The notes under the pieces were generated by a model that saw only the letters and a list, made by a program, of their open reading frames with translations, did not search any database and was not told where the DNA came from. A stretch of 64,000 bases of DNA from the NCBI GenBank assembly GCA_964023205.1, contig OZ026839.1, positions 18,630,386 to 18,694,385 of the forward strand. The letters run 5' to 3'. The number at the start of each line of letters is the position of its first letter. The stretch's first letter is position 1. Source of the stretch: Lutraria lutraria. Taxonomy: Eukaryota > Mollusca > Bivalvia > Venerida > Mactridae. This document shows positions 48,691-58,680 of the stretch, in pieces. Position numbers and translations under genes: made by a program.

Positions 48691-48966
48691 ATGTCCCCGG
48701 TATATCACGATGCTGGGTCATATAGTGATTGCCTTGTCTGTCCCTCCAGGTAAGTAAACATTACCTGTTTGTCTATCTCTTTGGTACTTACACAGTTGTT
48801 GTGTTGGACCATTCCCAATGCACACATATCACCCAACCTCAGTTTTACTTTGACAGGATTTGGACTTAAAATGTTATATAAATTTGCTATTTCGTTTAGC
48901 ACCAACAGCACTTACTAGAATGCTTTGATATTTATACAGCTGTTGCCTAGGACCTAAGACCATGAT
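48691..48966 (+). mobile_element. Family G element fragment (G2)
   Basis: It starts ATGTCCCCGGTATATCACGA, then CATATAGTGATTGCC and TGTCTGTCCCTCC, followed by one or two family G core units (TAGCACCAACAGCACTTACT). It is cut by E3 at 48968 and no 3' end is seen. Confidence 0.65.
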
Positions 48967-48967
48967 T

Positions 48968-49664
48968 ATACCCCCAGATATGAAATATATGGGAGCTATA
49001 TTGGATTCACGCTTGTCGATTGGTTGGTCCGCGCATTTGTAGACACAATTTGTCCGGACAATTTCTCAGCAACTACTTACAGGATTTCAATGAAACTTCA
49101 CAGAAGTGATCATTAGTAAGCCTAGTTGTGCATGCTTAAAGCATTTTTCGTTTGGACTAATTTTCAGTAAGTTATAACCCTTGGTTTTTTATACACTATA
49201 TACAATAGGCAAGTTTTGTCCGGACTATTTCTCATTAACTACTAACAGGAATTCAATGAAACTTCACAGCAGTGATAAGTAGTTAGCCTAGTTGTGCATG
49301 CATTAAGCTTGTCTTGGTTGGTTAAATTTTCACCGAGTTATGGCCCTTTGTTGTTTTTTATACAGTGTACAAACAATATCTCAATAACTACTCATATGAA
49401 TTCTATGAAACTTCACAGAAGTTATAAAAAGTAAGCCAAGTTGTGCATGTCCACAATAGGTTTTGTCCTAGTAAATTTTAATGAGTTATGGCCCTTTTTT
49501 ATTTTTTATATAATGAATATTTAGAAATTGGTCAGGATATTTCTAAGCAACAATTTGCAGGTATTCCAAAATGAAAATGCGTTATATTTCCCTTTGTAAA
49601 ATGTAACAATAACTGTGTCAAGGCGGCATCTGGGGGTATTCATCACCTTTAGTGATAGCTCTAG
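48968..49664 (+). mobile_element. Family E element (E3), short copy
   Basis: The 5' hairpin ATACCCCCAGATATG..ATATGGGAGC, three to four core units with GAAACTTCACAGCAGTGATA, and 3' GGGGGTATTCATCACC..GTGATAGCTCTAG plus TTT. It is inserted in G2. Confidence 0.85.
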
Positions 49665-49720
49665 TTTGTGCTATAATCACATACATATTTTTGTTGCAGT
49701 TATGGGACTTGGTTGTTTTT

Positions 49721-50158
49721 ATACCCCAGCAAACAAAGTTTGAGTTGGGTATATTGAAGTCACTCTGTCAGTTGGTCGGTCCATCCGCATACCATATCAC
49801 AAAGTTTGTGGAGCGAACTTCTTCCACATTCTTTACGTGATTGTAAAGAAACTTGAAATATGTTATCACCATGAAGTGTAGATGTGCAAGACACAATTTT
49901 CATGCCCAGCGATTCACTCATTCCAGAGTTATGTGCCCTTGAACTTAGCTATATAGTATATAATGGCATTCTTAGTTCATGATTGTTTGTGGAGCAAACT
50001 ACTTGCCCATTTTACAAGGGATTGAATTGAAACTTGAAAAATAGGGGAATTATGTACATTTGAAACTTTGCTTCTACTTTTACACATGGACATCCTTTAG
50101 ATTTAATGTCTTTTGTGAAGCATGCCACCAGGGGTATACTGTGAATTCACTAATTTTT
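49721..50158 (+). mobile_element. Family F-like element (F2), end uncertain
   Basis: It starts ATACCCCAGCAAACAAAGTT, where ACCCCAGCAAAC..GTTTGAGTTGGGT is a hairpin, then TCAGTTGGTCGGTCCATCC and a core with GAGTTATGTGCCCTTGAAC. The right part has CACCAGGGGTATACTGTGAA. A CTAG/CTTG end was not clear. Confidence 0.5.
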
Positions 50159-50339
50159 GTTGGGGATTTGATTTTGTGGATTCATGGATCAGCTTAAAAC
50201 AAAATCTAATTCCCGCCAATATAAATGCTCAGTTAATTACAGTTACATGTAAGTAAAAAGCACGAACATTAAGCCCAATAAAAAAATGAAACCATAGTAT
50301 GCTTTTATTGAACACAACTTCTTGTTTGTTATTCTTTTT

Positions 50340-50730
50340 AGTTCACTTGAGCACAAAGTGTCCGGCGTCATGCAGCGTCAACTTTTACCTTGTGAACACA
50401 CTAGGGGCCACATTAATTTTCACAAAACTGGGTCAGAATGTTAATATCCACAAAATCTCGGACAAGTTCGATAATAGGTGACTTGGGGTCAAAAACTTGG
50501 TCTCCAGGGCCAATTAAGGGATAACCGTGTGAATGCTCTAGAAATCACTGGTTTGATTGGATCTAAATGAAACTATGTCAGAATGTTTATTTTAATGATA
50601 TCTTGGACAAGTTTGATAATGGGTCACTAGGTCAAATCTTATGAAAAACCATGTTAACACTCTAGGTTTCACAGTTATAATTGGATCTTCACCAAACATT
50701 GTAAAATTGTTAATTTTAATGATAATTTTT
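50340..50730 (+). mobile_element. Family C element (C4), cut by B6
   Basis: It starts AGTTCACTTGAGCACAAAGT, then GGGTCAGAATGTTAATATCC and C core units with AAAATCTCGGACAAGTTCG. B6 interrupts it at 50731; sequence after B6 is too diverged to confirm the rest. Confidence 0.7.
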
Positions 50731-51585
50731 AGCTCACCTGATTTCATCAGGTTAGCTTTTAGGATCAATGATTGTCCGTCAGCCGTCGTCCTTGAACAAA
50801 TTCTTTTGTTTACATCCACAGCTCTTAACAAATCTTAATCAAACTTGCTCACAATATATATGGCCACAATGTCTCGGCTAAGTTCGATTATGGGCAAAAT
50901 CGGACAATAACTTCTAGAGTAATGGGCCCTTGAATTACAAAATTTGCTATATTTAGCTTGTTTACACTCTAGTGCCTTCATTTATTCACCAATCCTAATA
51001 ATATTTCCAGTAAATATGTATAACTAAAAGATCTTGGACAAGTTCGATTATTGGCAAAATCGGACTAGAAATTCAAGACTTATGGGCCCTTGACTTTGAA
51101 AATTTGCTATATTTTAGCTTGTTTATACTCTAGCGCATTCATTTATCCACCAATCCTAATGATATTTTCAGTAAATGTGTATAACCAAAAGATCTTGGAC
51201 AAGATCGATTATGGGCGGAATCGGACTAGAACTTCAAGAGTTATGGTCCCTTGACTTAGAAAGTTTGCTATATTTTAGCATGTTTAAACTTAGCGCCTTC
51301 ATTTATTCACCGATCCTAATCATATTTTGAATGTATGTGTATGACCTTACGGTCTTGGACAAGTTCAGTTATGGGTGGAATCGGACTACAACTTCAAGAG
51401 TTATGGGCCTTTGGATTAGAAAATTACGTTTTAGCTTGTTTAACAGTATTATACCTTCATTGTTGGTTTTGATCTCAAAATCTACGTAAAAATGGGTTAT
51501 GCAAGATGGAAACTGTATTATCTGGTCATTAATTATAGTGTCTTTGTTCTCAGGTGAGCGATAAAGGGCCATCTTGACCCTCTTG
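50731..51585 (+). mobile_element. Family B element (B6)
   Basis: Palindrome AGCTCACCTGATTTCATCAG-GTTAGCT, five core units with GAGTTATGGGCCCTTG variants, and end CATCTTGACCCTCTTG. It is flanked by T5 and T4 inside C4. Confidence 0.85.
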
Positions 51586-52264
51586 TTTTATTATGTATAA
51601 GAAATATGGAACTATGGGTCATATTTATATTTTAAAAGTCAGGTATGAGTTGACTAAGGGTACACACGTAGATCAATTCAAGTATGAGGTTCACCAGCTG
51701 TCTAAGATTTTAATGGACACATAAATAGTCATAAACAGCTTTTATACTTGTTATAAAGCTATAAAGTTGAGCTAGGCATCATTAAAAATGAGTTCAATAT
51801 TATATACCAATCATATACCCTTTTGTTTTTTGCATCAGCTTAATTTTGTTTTTCATTGGAGTAGAATTGCATCCACTGAATCTCATCACGAAAAATTATT
51901 ACTTGTAAATTATTGACTGGTTTAATTGATTCATAATAGATACATAATTCTCGCTCTGAACCCGACATTAATAAAACACTGTTACTGCTAACCGTTGTTA
52001 ACAGGAATAATGCCACATTTGTTTGATGACATTCGTCGTCTTTATATTTATTTATTTTAAGGATGGGATTTTCCTACTTGAAAAATTTATTGGACGTCCG
52101 TGCTGCCCAGCAGGTCGCGGGTGTCACTGGTTCTTTGCGATCTTATGTCGGTCTCAGACGGACAGACTTGAGTGCCAAACCCAACCTGAATAGGGGAAAA
52201 TTTCACTAGATATGAAAGTAGAGGAAAGAGGTCATTAGCTGACATTAGCTATAGGCTGCCTTTT
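51586..52264. other. No gene recognised
   Basis: Intronic sequence of LARS2. No exon with acceptable splice sites and no known repeat was recognised. Confidence 0.3.
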
Positions 52265-52966
52265 TGCTCACATGTGCACAGGTACTAAGGGTGAGCTTTT
52301 GTGATCTGTCTTAGTCCGTCGTTATGTGGCGTCAACTTTTGCCTTGTGTGCAAATTAGAGTTCGATAATGGGTCATTTGGGGTAAAAAACTAGGTCATCA
52401 GGTCAAACCTTACGAAAAACCTTGTTAACACTGTAGATGTCATGGTTTTCATTGGATCTTCATGAAACTTTGTCAGAATGATTATTTTAACGATAACTTG
52501 AACAAGTTTGATAATGAGTCATTGGGAGTCAAAAACTAGGTCACCAGGTCAAATAGCAGGAAAACGTTGTGAACACTCTAGAAGTCACTGTTTTGATTGG
52601 ATCTGCACCAAACCTTGTCATAATGTTTATCTTAATGATATGTAGGACAAGTTTGAACATGGGTCATCTTGGGTCAAAAACTAGGTCACCAGGTCAAATA
52701 TAAAATAAAAGCCTTGTTAACGCTATAGATGTCACGGTTTTGATTGGATCCTTACTAAACCTTTTTCAGAATAGAATGTTTCTGTTAATGATATGTGAGA
52801 CTAGTTTGAACATGGGTCATTTTGGTCAAACACTAGGTCACCAGGTCAAATCACAGGAAAACCTTGATAACAACAGACCTCATGACACAGACTTGAAATA
52901 ATGTTTTAATCAGTAAACAATGATTGTCATGACTGTGAGCAATATAGGGCCATCTTGTCCCTCTTG
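52265..52966 (+). mobile_element. Family C element (C5)
   Basis: It starts TGCTCACATGTGCACAGGTA-CTAAGGGTGAGCT. Four core units carry AACTAGGTCACCAGGTCAAA, and the end is CATCTTGTCCCTCTTG. The 5' palindrome is diverged, so this is an older copy. Confidence 0.8.
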
Positions 52967-53144
52967 TTAGCTATAGGCTTACATTATCTAAAGGCTGACA
53001 TCTAATGGCTGACATTATATTTAGGCTGACATTTTATTTGTTGTTGGTTACAAATTTTGTACCAATCTATCAATGTGTTTGAAGAAATTGTGTTCCAATT
53101 ACAGTCTGCTTACAGACACTTAAACATTGTTTTGTACATTTTAG

Positions 53145-53198
53145 TTAAATGGTTTATCCAGAAAAGAAGCAGCCGATGTTGTTGAAAAACTTGCCAAG
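53145..53198 (+). CDS. LARS2: LARS2 short exon (54 nt)
   Basis: Acceptor TTGTACATTTTAG and donor GTAATA bound 18 codons in phase 0: LNGLSRKEAADVVEKLAK. In bacterial-type LeuRS this is the helix after the editing domain (F-x-G-L/M-x-R-x-E-A), just before the catalytic core resumes. It joins directly in frame to the exon at 57748. The exon is short, but sequence pattern, phase and order agree. Confidence 0.8.
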
Positions 53199-54133
53199 GT
53201 AATAAATAACAAAACCTATGAACCCCTTCTGCATATTTTGATATGCACATGCATTTCGAGCCAATTTTCATTCAGTACATCACCCATTCCACTTAGACAA
53301 AAACATGCAATTTATCAGTTCAGAAATTTCTAAATCTGTATCTTACAAACATTCTTCAGTGGACTCTCATTAGCTTGCTTGGATCGCGGGGACTGACAAA
53401 ATCAGTTCCAGTTTTCCGGAGTTCTAGCCATCTGAAGTTGAGTATTGTGTACTGTGTTGTTGTTATCATGTGTTGATCATAATTATAACAGCCAAACTAA
53501 TAATTGTTTAAGAAAATTTTTTTTGTATACAAGCAATTATTCTTGTAATTTCGTAATCATTTATTACACTAATAATTATAAAGTAATCACTCATTAGAGA
53601 AAATTACAAAACATGTTGACGAACATAATAATTATCAATGTACAATTACCAGTTACATTACAATATACAGTTAAGTTTGAACACAAATTCTAACAATTGT
53701 TATAATTTTTGTCTTTACAAGTGTGTCAGTTTCTTTGCCATATCTAGCAAATTTTGAAGGGCAGTTAATCTGTAGTTGTGAAAACTTATTGTTCGAAGAG
53801 ACATGTGATTAACAGAGTAAATATTTGGTGAGGACCTAATCATTGGTTCAAGTGTTTGAGTTTATGTGGTTCTAGCCATGCAGAGTAGAACTATATAGAA
53901 CATGTAACAAAACAATCGGGACCAAGTTTCCGCCAAAGAGAGTCCACTGTACTTTGTAATGTGTTCATCATGTTTGTAGTGGTATCTTGATCATAATATT
54001 ATGTACATAATGAATGAAAAGCAAAGGTGCTGCCAAACTTATTTTGTTAGACATCAATCTTTTCCTACATTTACACTTAAGTACTCATTATCGTTTTTAT
54101 GAGATTAATTTACTTGTAAATTCTTCTCATATA
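53199..54133. other. LARS2 intron, no repeat recognised
   Basis: Unique AT-rich sequence. No exon or known element was recognised before MITE P4. Confidence 0.3.
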
Positions 54134-56128
54134 CAGTACGGTTCGGGTGATTTGTCCGATTTTCGCGATTTGAATTTTGGCCGTCGCGTTCAGAGCGACG
54201 ATGATCGATGTCGCCTCTTTAGTTTACTCAAAACTTACAAATTTCTTGTAAATAACACTGTTATTCACACATTATTTAATTGCACTTTTGTGAACAAATT
54301 GTTACCTGATATGTATGAAAAATTAGCGTTGACATAAATTATAATCAATGAGTGTTGAGAACTTAATAGTAGTTGATGAGCTTTAATTAATCTGTCAGCT
54401 TTCGTATATTATTGCGCGAAATCATATTACATGTGAACAGTGGACTGGTTTTATTGATTAGAGCACCGAGCTACATTCGTAAAATGAGAGACTGCGACTC
54501 GGTCTAAATAATGATTCTCGCCCTGGTACTCGATATATAAAACACTAAAAATAGACATATGAATCTCGCCCTGTACGTAACGCTGCATATGTAAAACATA
54601 GCTACACAGTTTACATATTCGCTTAGCAATTCGCCGGTTTTTCTACATATTTACTTCAAGAATTTTCCTACTTGACAAAATTTAATCAGATGTCTGGATT
54701 TCAGTTGGTCTTGGCCGACGGGTTTAGTAAGTGTTAAATCCTGAATTATCTTACCATGTGACTGTTTTCGGAAAATGAACGGTCATCAGAAAGCGAAAGT
54801 AGAAGAAAGATTCACAATAAATATCATTTTATTGTCGAGCCCGCCTGCGGTGAGCTCGACATAGTCGCCACAATGGTGGTTGCGTGTCTGTACGTTAGTT
54901 AGTTAGTTAGTTAGTGAGTTAGTTAGTGTGTCCGTCCGGATCCTTGTCCGGGCTGTATCTCCCTTATGCATTGACACTTTTTAAAATAACTTGGCATAAT
55001 TGTTAAACACCATGAGACGGTGTGCAGTGCGCAAAATCCAGGTCTCTAGCTCAAAGGTCAAGGTCACACTTAGAGGTCAAACGTCAAAAATGAGCATTAT
55101 AGACCTTGTCCGGGCTGTATCTCCCTTATTCATAGAAACTTTTTAAGATAACTTGGCATTATTGTTAAACACCATGAGACGGTGTGCAGTGCGCAAAATC
55201 CAGGTCTCTAGCTCAAAGGTCAAGGTCACACTTAGAGGTCAAACATCAAAAATGAGCATTATACACCTTGTCCAGGCTGTATCTCCCTTATGCATAGAAA
55301 CTTTTTAAGATAACTTGGCATAATTGTAAAACACCATGAGGCGGTGTGCAGTGCGTAAGATCAAGGTCTCTAGCTCAAAGGTCAAGGTCACACTTAGAGG
55401 TCAAATATAAAAAATGAGCATTATACACCTTGTCCGGGCTGTATCTCCCTTATGCATTGAAACTTTTTAAGATAACTTGGCATAATTGTAAAACACCATG
55501 AGGCGGTGTGCAGTGCGTAAGATCAAGGTCTCTAGCTCAAAGGTCAAGGTCACACTTAGAGGTCAAACATAAAAAATAATCATTATACACCTTGTCAGGG
55601 CTGTGTCTCCCTTATGCATTGAATTATTTAAAAATGACTTGCCATAATACAATGCGACCATGTGTCTTGGGCAACACCCAAATTATTATTGGTCAAAGGT
55701 CAAGATTACACATTTGGTCAAATATATTTTCCTTGTCTGGGCTGTAACTTATGTTTGCATTCAAGGATTTTTAAATAAATTGGTATAAAAGTTTACTTCA
55801 ATGAAATGATGTGTTATGAATATCACCCATACTTGTTGTTCAAAGGTCAAGATCACAAGCTGGCTAAACAGGGGCTCGACATGTTGCCCTTGGGCTTCTA
55901 GTTTACTTGAGAGTCGGGTTTAGACATTCGCGAATCACCGTGATCCATCGCTATCAAAGATTACCGACTGATAAATAAGTCATAAAACGCTGTGATTAGC
56001 GACATTGCGGTGATTCGCGTTTTTTTCAAGTTCGATGCCGCGATGAAAATTGCTGCTACGGGTGATAAATTGACGATTACGAACGCGGGGGAAACGCGAA
56101 AATCGGACAAATCACCTGAACCGTACTG
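54134..56128. mobile_element. pogo-like MITE P4, reversed, with D1 inside
   Basis: Tips are CAGTACGGTTCGGGTGATTT and AAATCACCTGAACCGTACTG, with TA on both sides (54132-54133, 56129-56130). It is in the opposite orientation to P1 and P3. D1 sits at 54834-55901; without it the element is about 0.93 kb, the usual family length. Confidence 0.85.
54834..55901 (+). mobile_element. Family D element (D1), full length
   Basis: The 5' palindrome is GTCGAGCCCGCC..GGTGAGCTCGAC, then TTAGTTAGTTAGTTAG and GTGTCCGTCCGG. Five to six units of about 160 bp follow (TTGTCCGGGCTGTATCTCCC, AACACCATGAGACGGTGTGC, AAAGGTCAAGGTCACACTTA). The 3' end is hairpin GCCCTTGGGC plus TTCTAG. P5 shows the empty site ATCATTTTATTTACTTG; here TTTTA-T2-D1-T3-ACTTG, two T longer. 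Confidence 0.85.
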
Positions 56129-56187
56129 TAGCGATCACTTAAACACTGCACTGCTCTGAACAGTAAGTGATAGATATAAGCCGAAAA

Positions 56188-56263
56188 CTGTCCATTATGA
56201 AAAATATTGGAGTGTTTGAGGCGCGTAGCGCCGAAGACACTCCAATATTTTACATAATGGGCA
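56188..56263. repeat. Perfect-arm hairpin of about 76 bases
   Basis: CTGTCCATTATGAAAAATAT..GGCGC pairs with GCGCC..ATATTTTACATAATGGGCAG around a GTA loop, with few mismatches. It lies just right of P4. It could be a folded-back tip pair of a decayed palindromic element; no function is evident. Confidence 0.7.
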
Positions 56264-56896
56264 GTTTGAGGTTTATTTGTACCTTAAATCATTTCGAAAG
56301 GATTACACGATTCTTTGACCATGACAATTTAGCATTCTTAAAGGTATCTGTCGACTTAGGCATTCTAATTCCCAATGTAAATCAAGTAATTCATATTGAT
56401 ATTCCTTCCTATTTTTTTGGTGATACACTTTGTTCACTGAAAGTCACTAAAGAAGGCTATTGTAGTAGTAAGGGGTGCATTTTCTTGCATTATTATGACC
56501 AGATAAATAGATAAAATAGCGTGTGTATTTAACTGCTTAAAAGCCATTACGACAGGTACCTTTAAATCAACTCTTTCAACCACAGTGCTAGGGTAGCACG
56601 AGGAATGTACATTTTATTTACCCCTGTTCGCATCGACTCAAGCCGTGTCATTCCTACGTATTCATTTGTTGGGAATGGGTTTGTAAAACAGCGTGGAACA
56701 ATGTGGAAGGTGTGAATAGGAAAAACCTGATATGTAGGATTTCTGTGTAATACTTTTGTTTGGTTTGACTTGTTATATCAAATGCTAAATTTTCAAGGTA
56801 TAAATTGTATTGAAAATGTGTTCATATTGAGTGTTATGAAATTTGATCAATTGATTATTCATATATATTTTTGCTGTAATAGGATGAATATAATGC

Positions 56897-56968
56897 AACC
56901 GATGCGGGGCTAGAACCCGTGACCCCCTTTTTGCAAGTCAGATGCTCTACCAATTGAGCTAATCGGGT
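56897..56968 (-). ncRNA. tRNA-Ala(TGC)-like sequence, probable SINE head
   Basis: On the minus strand it has a 7-bp acceptor (ACCCGAT with ATCGGTT, one mismatch), TAGCTCAATTGGTAGAGC (A box and D arm), anticodon loop CTTGCAA (TGC) and GGGTTCTAGCC (B box). The 3' side of the anticodon stem (AAAGG) does not pair with TCTGA, so it is not a working tRNA. A related copy 210 bases away, with matching flanks, points to a tRNA-derived SINE. Confidence 0.65.
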
Positions 56969-57174
56969 TATTGATATTACAGCCAATTCATAAATACATG
57001 CAAGTACAATGTACAGTACTGCTACATTCTTCCTACTGTTTTATTTAAATTAATTTATCGCGACAATTCTTTTGACAAACCCAGTCTTTACTTCACTTTA
57101 AGTGTAGGATTCCAAGGCTAATCTCACATTCATGGCACAAAAAGGTAAGCCTAATTGGAAGTGGAAATTAATGT

Positions 57175-57240
57175 ACCCAATGTGGGGCTCGAACTTGCGA
57201 CCTTGCAAGTCAGATGCTCTGCAAACTGAGCTAATCGGGC
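57175..57240 (-). ncRNA. Second tRNA-Ala(TGC)-like copy
   Basis: The minus strand reads GCCCGAT-TAGCTCAGTTTGCAGAGC-A-TCTGACTTGCAA, then directly GGTCGCAAGTTCGAGCCCC and ATTGGGT. The 3' half of the anticodon stem is deleted (66 nt instead of about 72). The acceptor stem pairs with two G-T wobbles. It shares the plus-strand right flank (ACAGCC..TATAAATACGAGTACTAT) with the first copy. Confidence 0.65.
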
Positions 57241-57747
57241 TGTTAATAGTACAGCCTGTTTATAAATACGAGTACTATGATACAGTACAGCTACAAATCT
57301 TACACATGCGTCGTTGTCAGTGTCCAAATTTGAGTTGCAGTCCAATATGTCGACTACACTCCAATATTACAAAAAGTAACGGACAGCTGTCCATTGAGAG
57401 CTATCCATTTGTAAAATTATTGGACAGTGAGAACAAAAGGATGATGTCACAGAAATGATTTAATCTTAGGGAGCGCTTCGTAATACATTTTTTCGGTCTT
57501 TTTCGTTACTTGCCAATAGAACCATACTGCACGCAATCCAAACACTCATCCACACACAGTCACCAAGCAAATACCATCGAAGCTGTTACTATATCGATTT
57601 TCTATTTTTAGCGTTTAGGACCCAACTCTCTCGGAAACTTCATATACGCACTCTGTCGGACATTTCATTGGCCATTAGTGATATGAAAGTAATATTACTA
57701 TCATATTGTGATGTCTTTTAAAGAAGAACCTTGTGATTTTGTTGCAG
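57241..57747. other. LARS2 intron
   Basis: No gene or element was recognised. It ends in acceptor GATTTTGTTGCAG. Confidence 0.3.
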
Positions 57748-57858
57748 GAAGAAGGTTTTGGTGGTCATAGAGTTAGTTCCCATTTACGTGATTGGCTTAT
57801 ATCTAGACAGAGATATTGGGGTACTCCAATTCCTATGATACATTGTAAAAATTGCAAG
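57748..57858 (+). CDS. LARS2: LARS2 exon with the catalytic-core re-entry motif
   Basis: 111 nt, 37 codons, phase 0 at both ends; acceptor TTTGTTGCAG, donor GTACCC. It reads [14 protein letters not shown] then [19 protein letters not shown] and KNCK. DW-x-[IF]-SRQRYWG-x-PIP is the signature of class Ia LeuRS, at the junction where the editing insertion ends and the Rossmann-fold core resumes. C-x2-C after PMIH is the start of the small zinc-like module. This exon makes the gene assignment firm; the bacterial-type sequence, with introns, means the mitochondrial enzyme rather than the cytosolic one. Confidence 0.93.
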
Positions 57859-58153
57859 GTACCCTTTGGATTTTATGTACATGAAATAATATGAATAATC
57901 AAAATCTTCTATTTCTCTCACCTAGATTATTTATAACTGAGTAATGATAGATAGATTTCGACTGATATGATTATATCCATTTTGTCAGTGTATTCATTAG
58001 AAAACATTTTAGTCTGCTCTTAGATTTAATTCCTTTGGCAATGCATGAAAATTATGCTTGAATTTAATTAAGTTCTTAAACTTTTTAGTTGGATGAGTTA
58101 ATTTTGAAAAACTGTCTGTTTTGATTGAAATATGTTAAGATTTCTGGTTCCAG

Positions 58154-58275
58154 ACTGTACCTGTACCGTTTGATGATTTACCTGTAGTGTTAGCAGATAC
58201 CAGCAAACATGATGCTAGTAAAGGACACTCAGTACTACTGGAGAATAAAGATTGGATTAATGTAAAATGTCCTAA
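58154..58275 (+). CDS. LARS2: LARS2 exon after the signature motif
   Basis: 122 nt: 40 codons plus two bases (AA), acceptor TTTCTGGTTCCAG, donor GTAAGA. It reads TVPVPFDDLPVVLADTSKHD then a stretch ending DWINVKCP. V-P-x-x-DLPV-LP/A is the conserved continuation after the C-x2-C of LeuRS, and the closing W-x-x-x-x-C-P-[KN] is the second half of the module. The next exon must start with one base completing the codon; I found no candidate through 64000, so the rest of the gene (KMSKS half and tRNA-binding domains) lies beyond the window. Confidence 0.9.
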
Positions 58276-58680
58276 GTAAGAAGATATGTGTTATCAATGC
58301 CTTGGTCACTACAACCATCTTGTGTTTCAAATTATCTTACTAACTTCAGGCTCTTAAACATTCCTTTTCTGGATAGGTTCTGGTCTGGTTCCCTGCCTAA
58401 TTTTGTTCTCGGTATTATTCATTATGTGCAATACTATCATTGCACTTTGCCTGATCCAATAATGTAGTGTCAGGAGCAGGTAATTCTAGACTAGAAAGGC
58501 TCATGCTTTTTCCTAGTTTTTGGCACACATGAACACAAAGTGCTCATGGTGATTGATCTTTGTCCATCATCATGCTAGTCTCATCAACTTTTACCTTGTG
58601 AACACAATACATGACTACTACTGAAACCTTTAAAACATGTAAAACCCTTTAATTCTTTTAATTATCAAACCTTTATTTTT
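58276..58680. other. LARS2 intron with a decayed family C start
   Basis: Around 58515-58610 the sequence GGCACACATGAACACAAAGT-GCTCATGGTGATTGATC and CATCAACTTTTACCTTGTGA resembles the first 100 bases of family A/C elements. No core or 3' end follows. Confidence 0.4.

Noticed and set aside
56167..56514. 115-codon open frame right of P4
   Set aside because: Its first third is the 76-base hairpin and the rest has no recognisable domain; no splice or promoter evidence.
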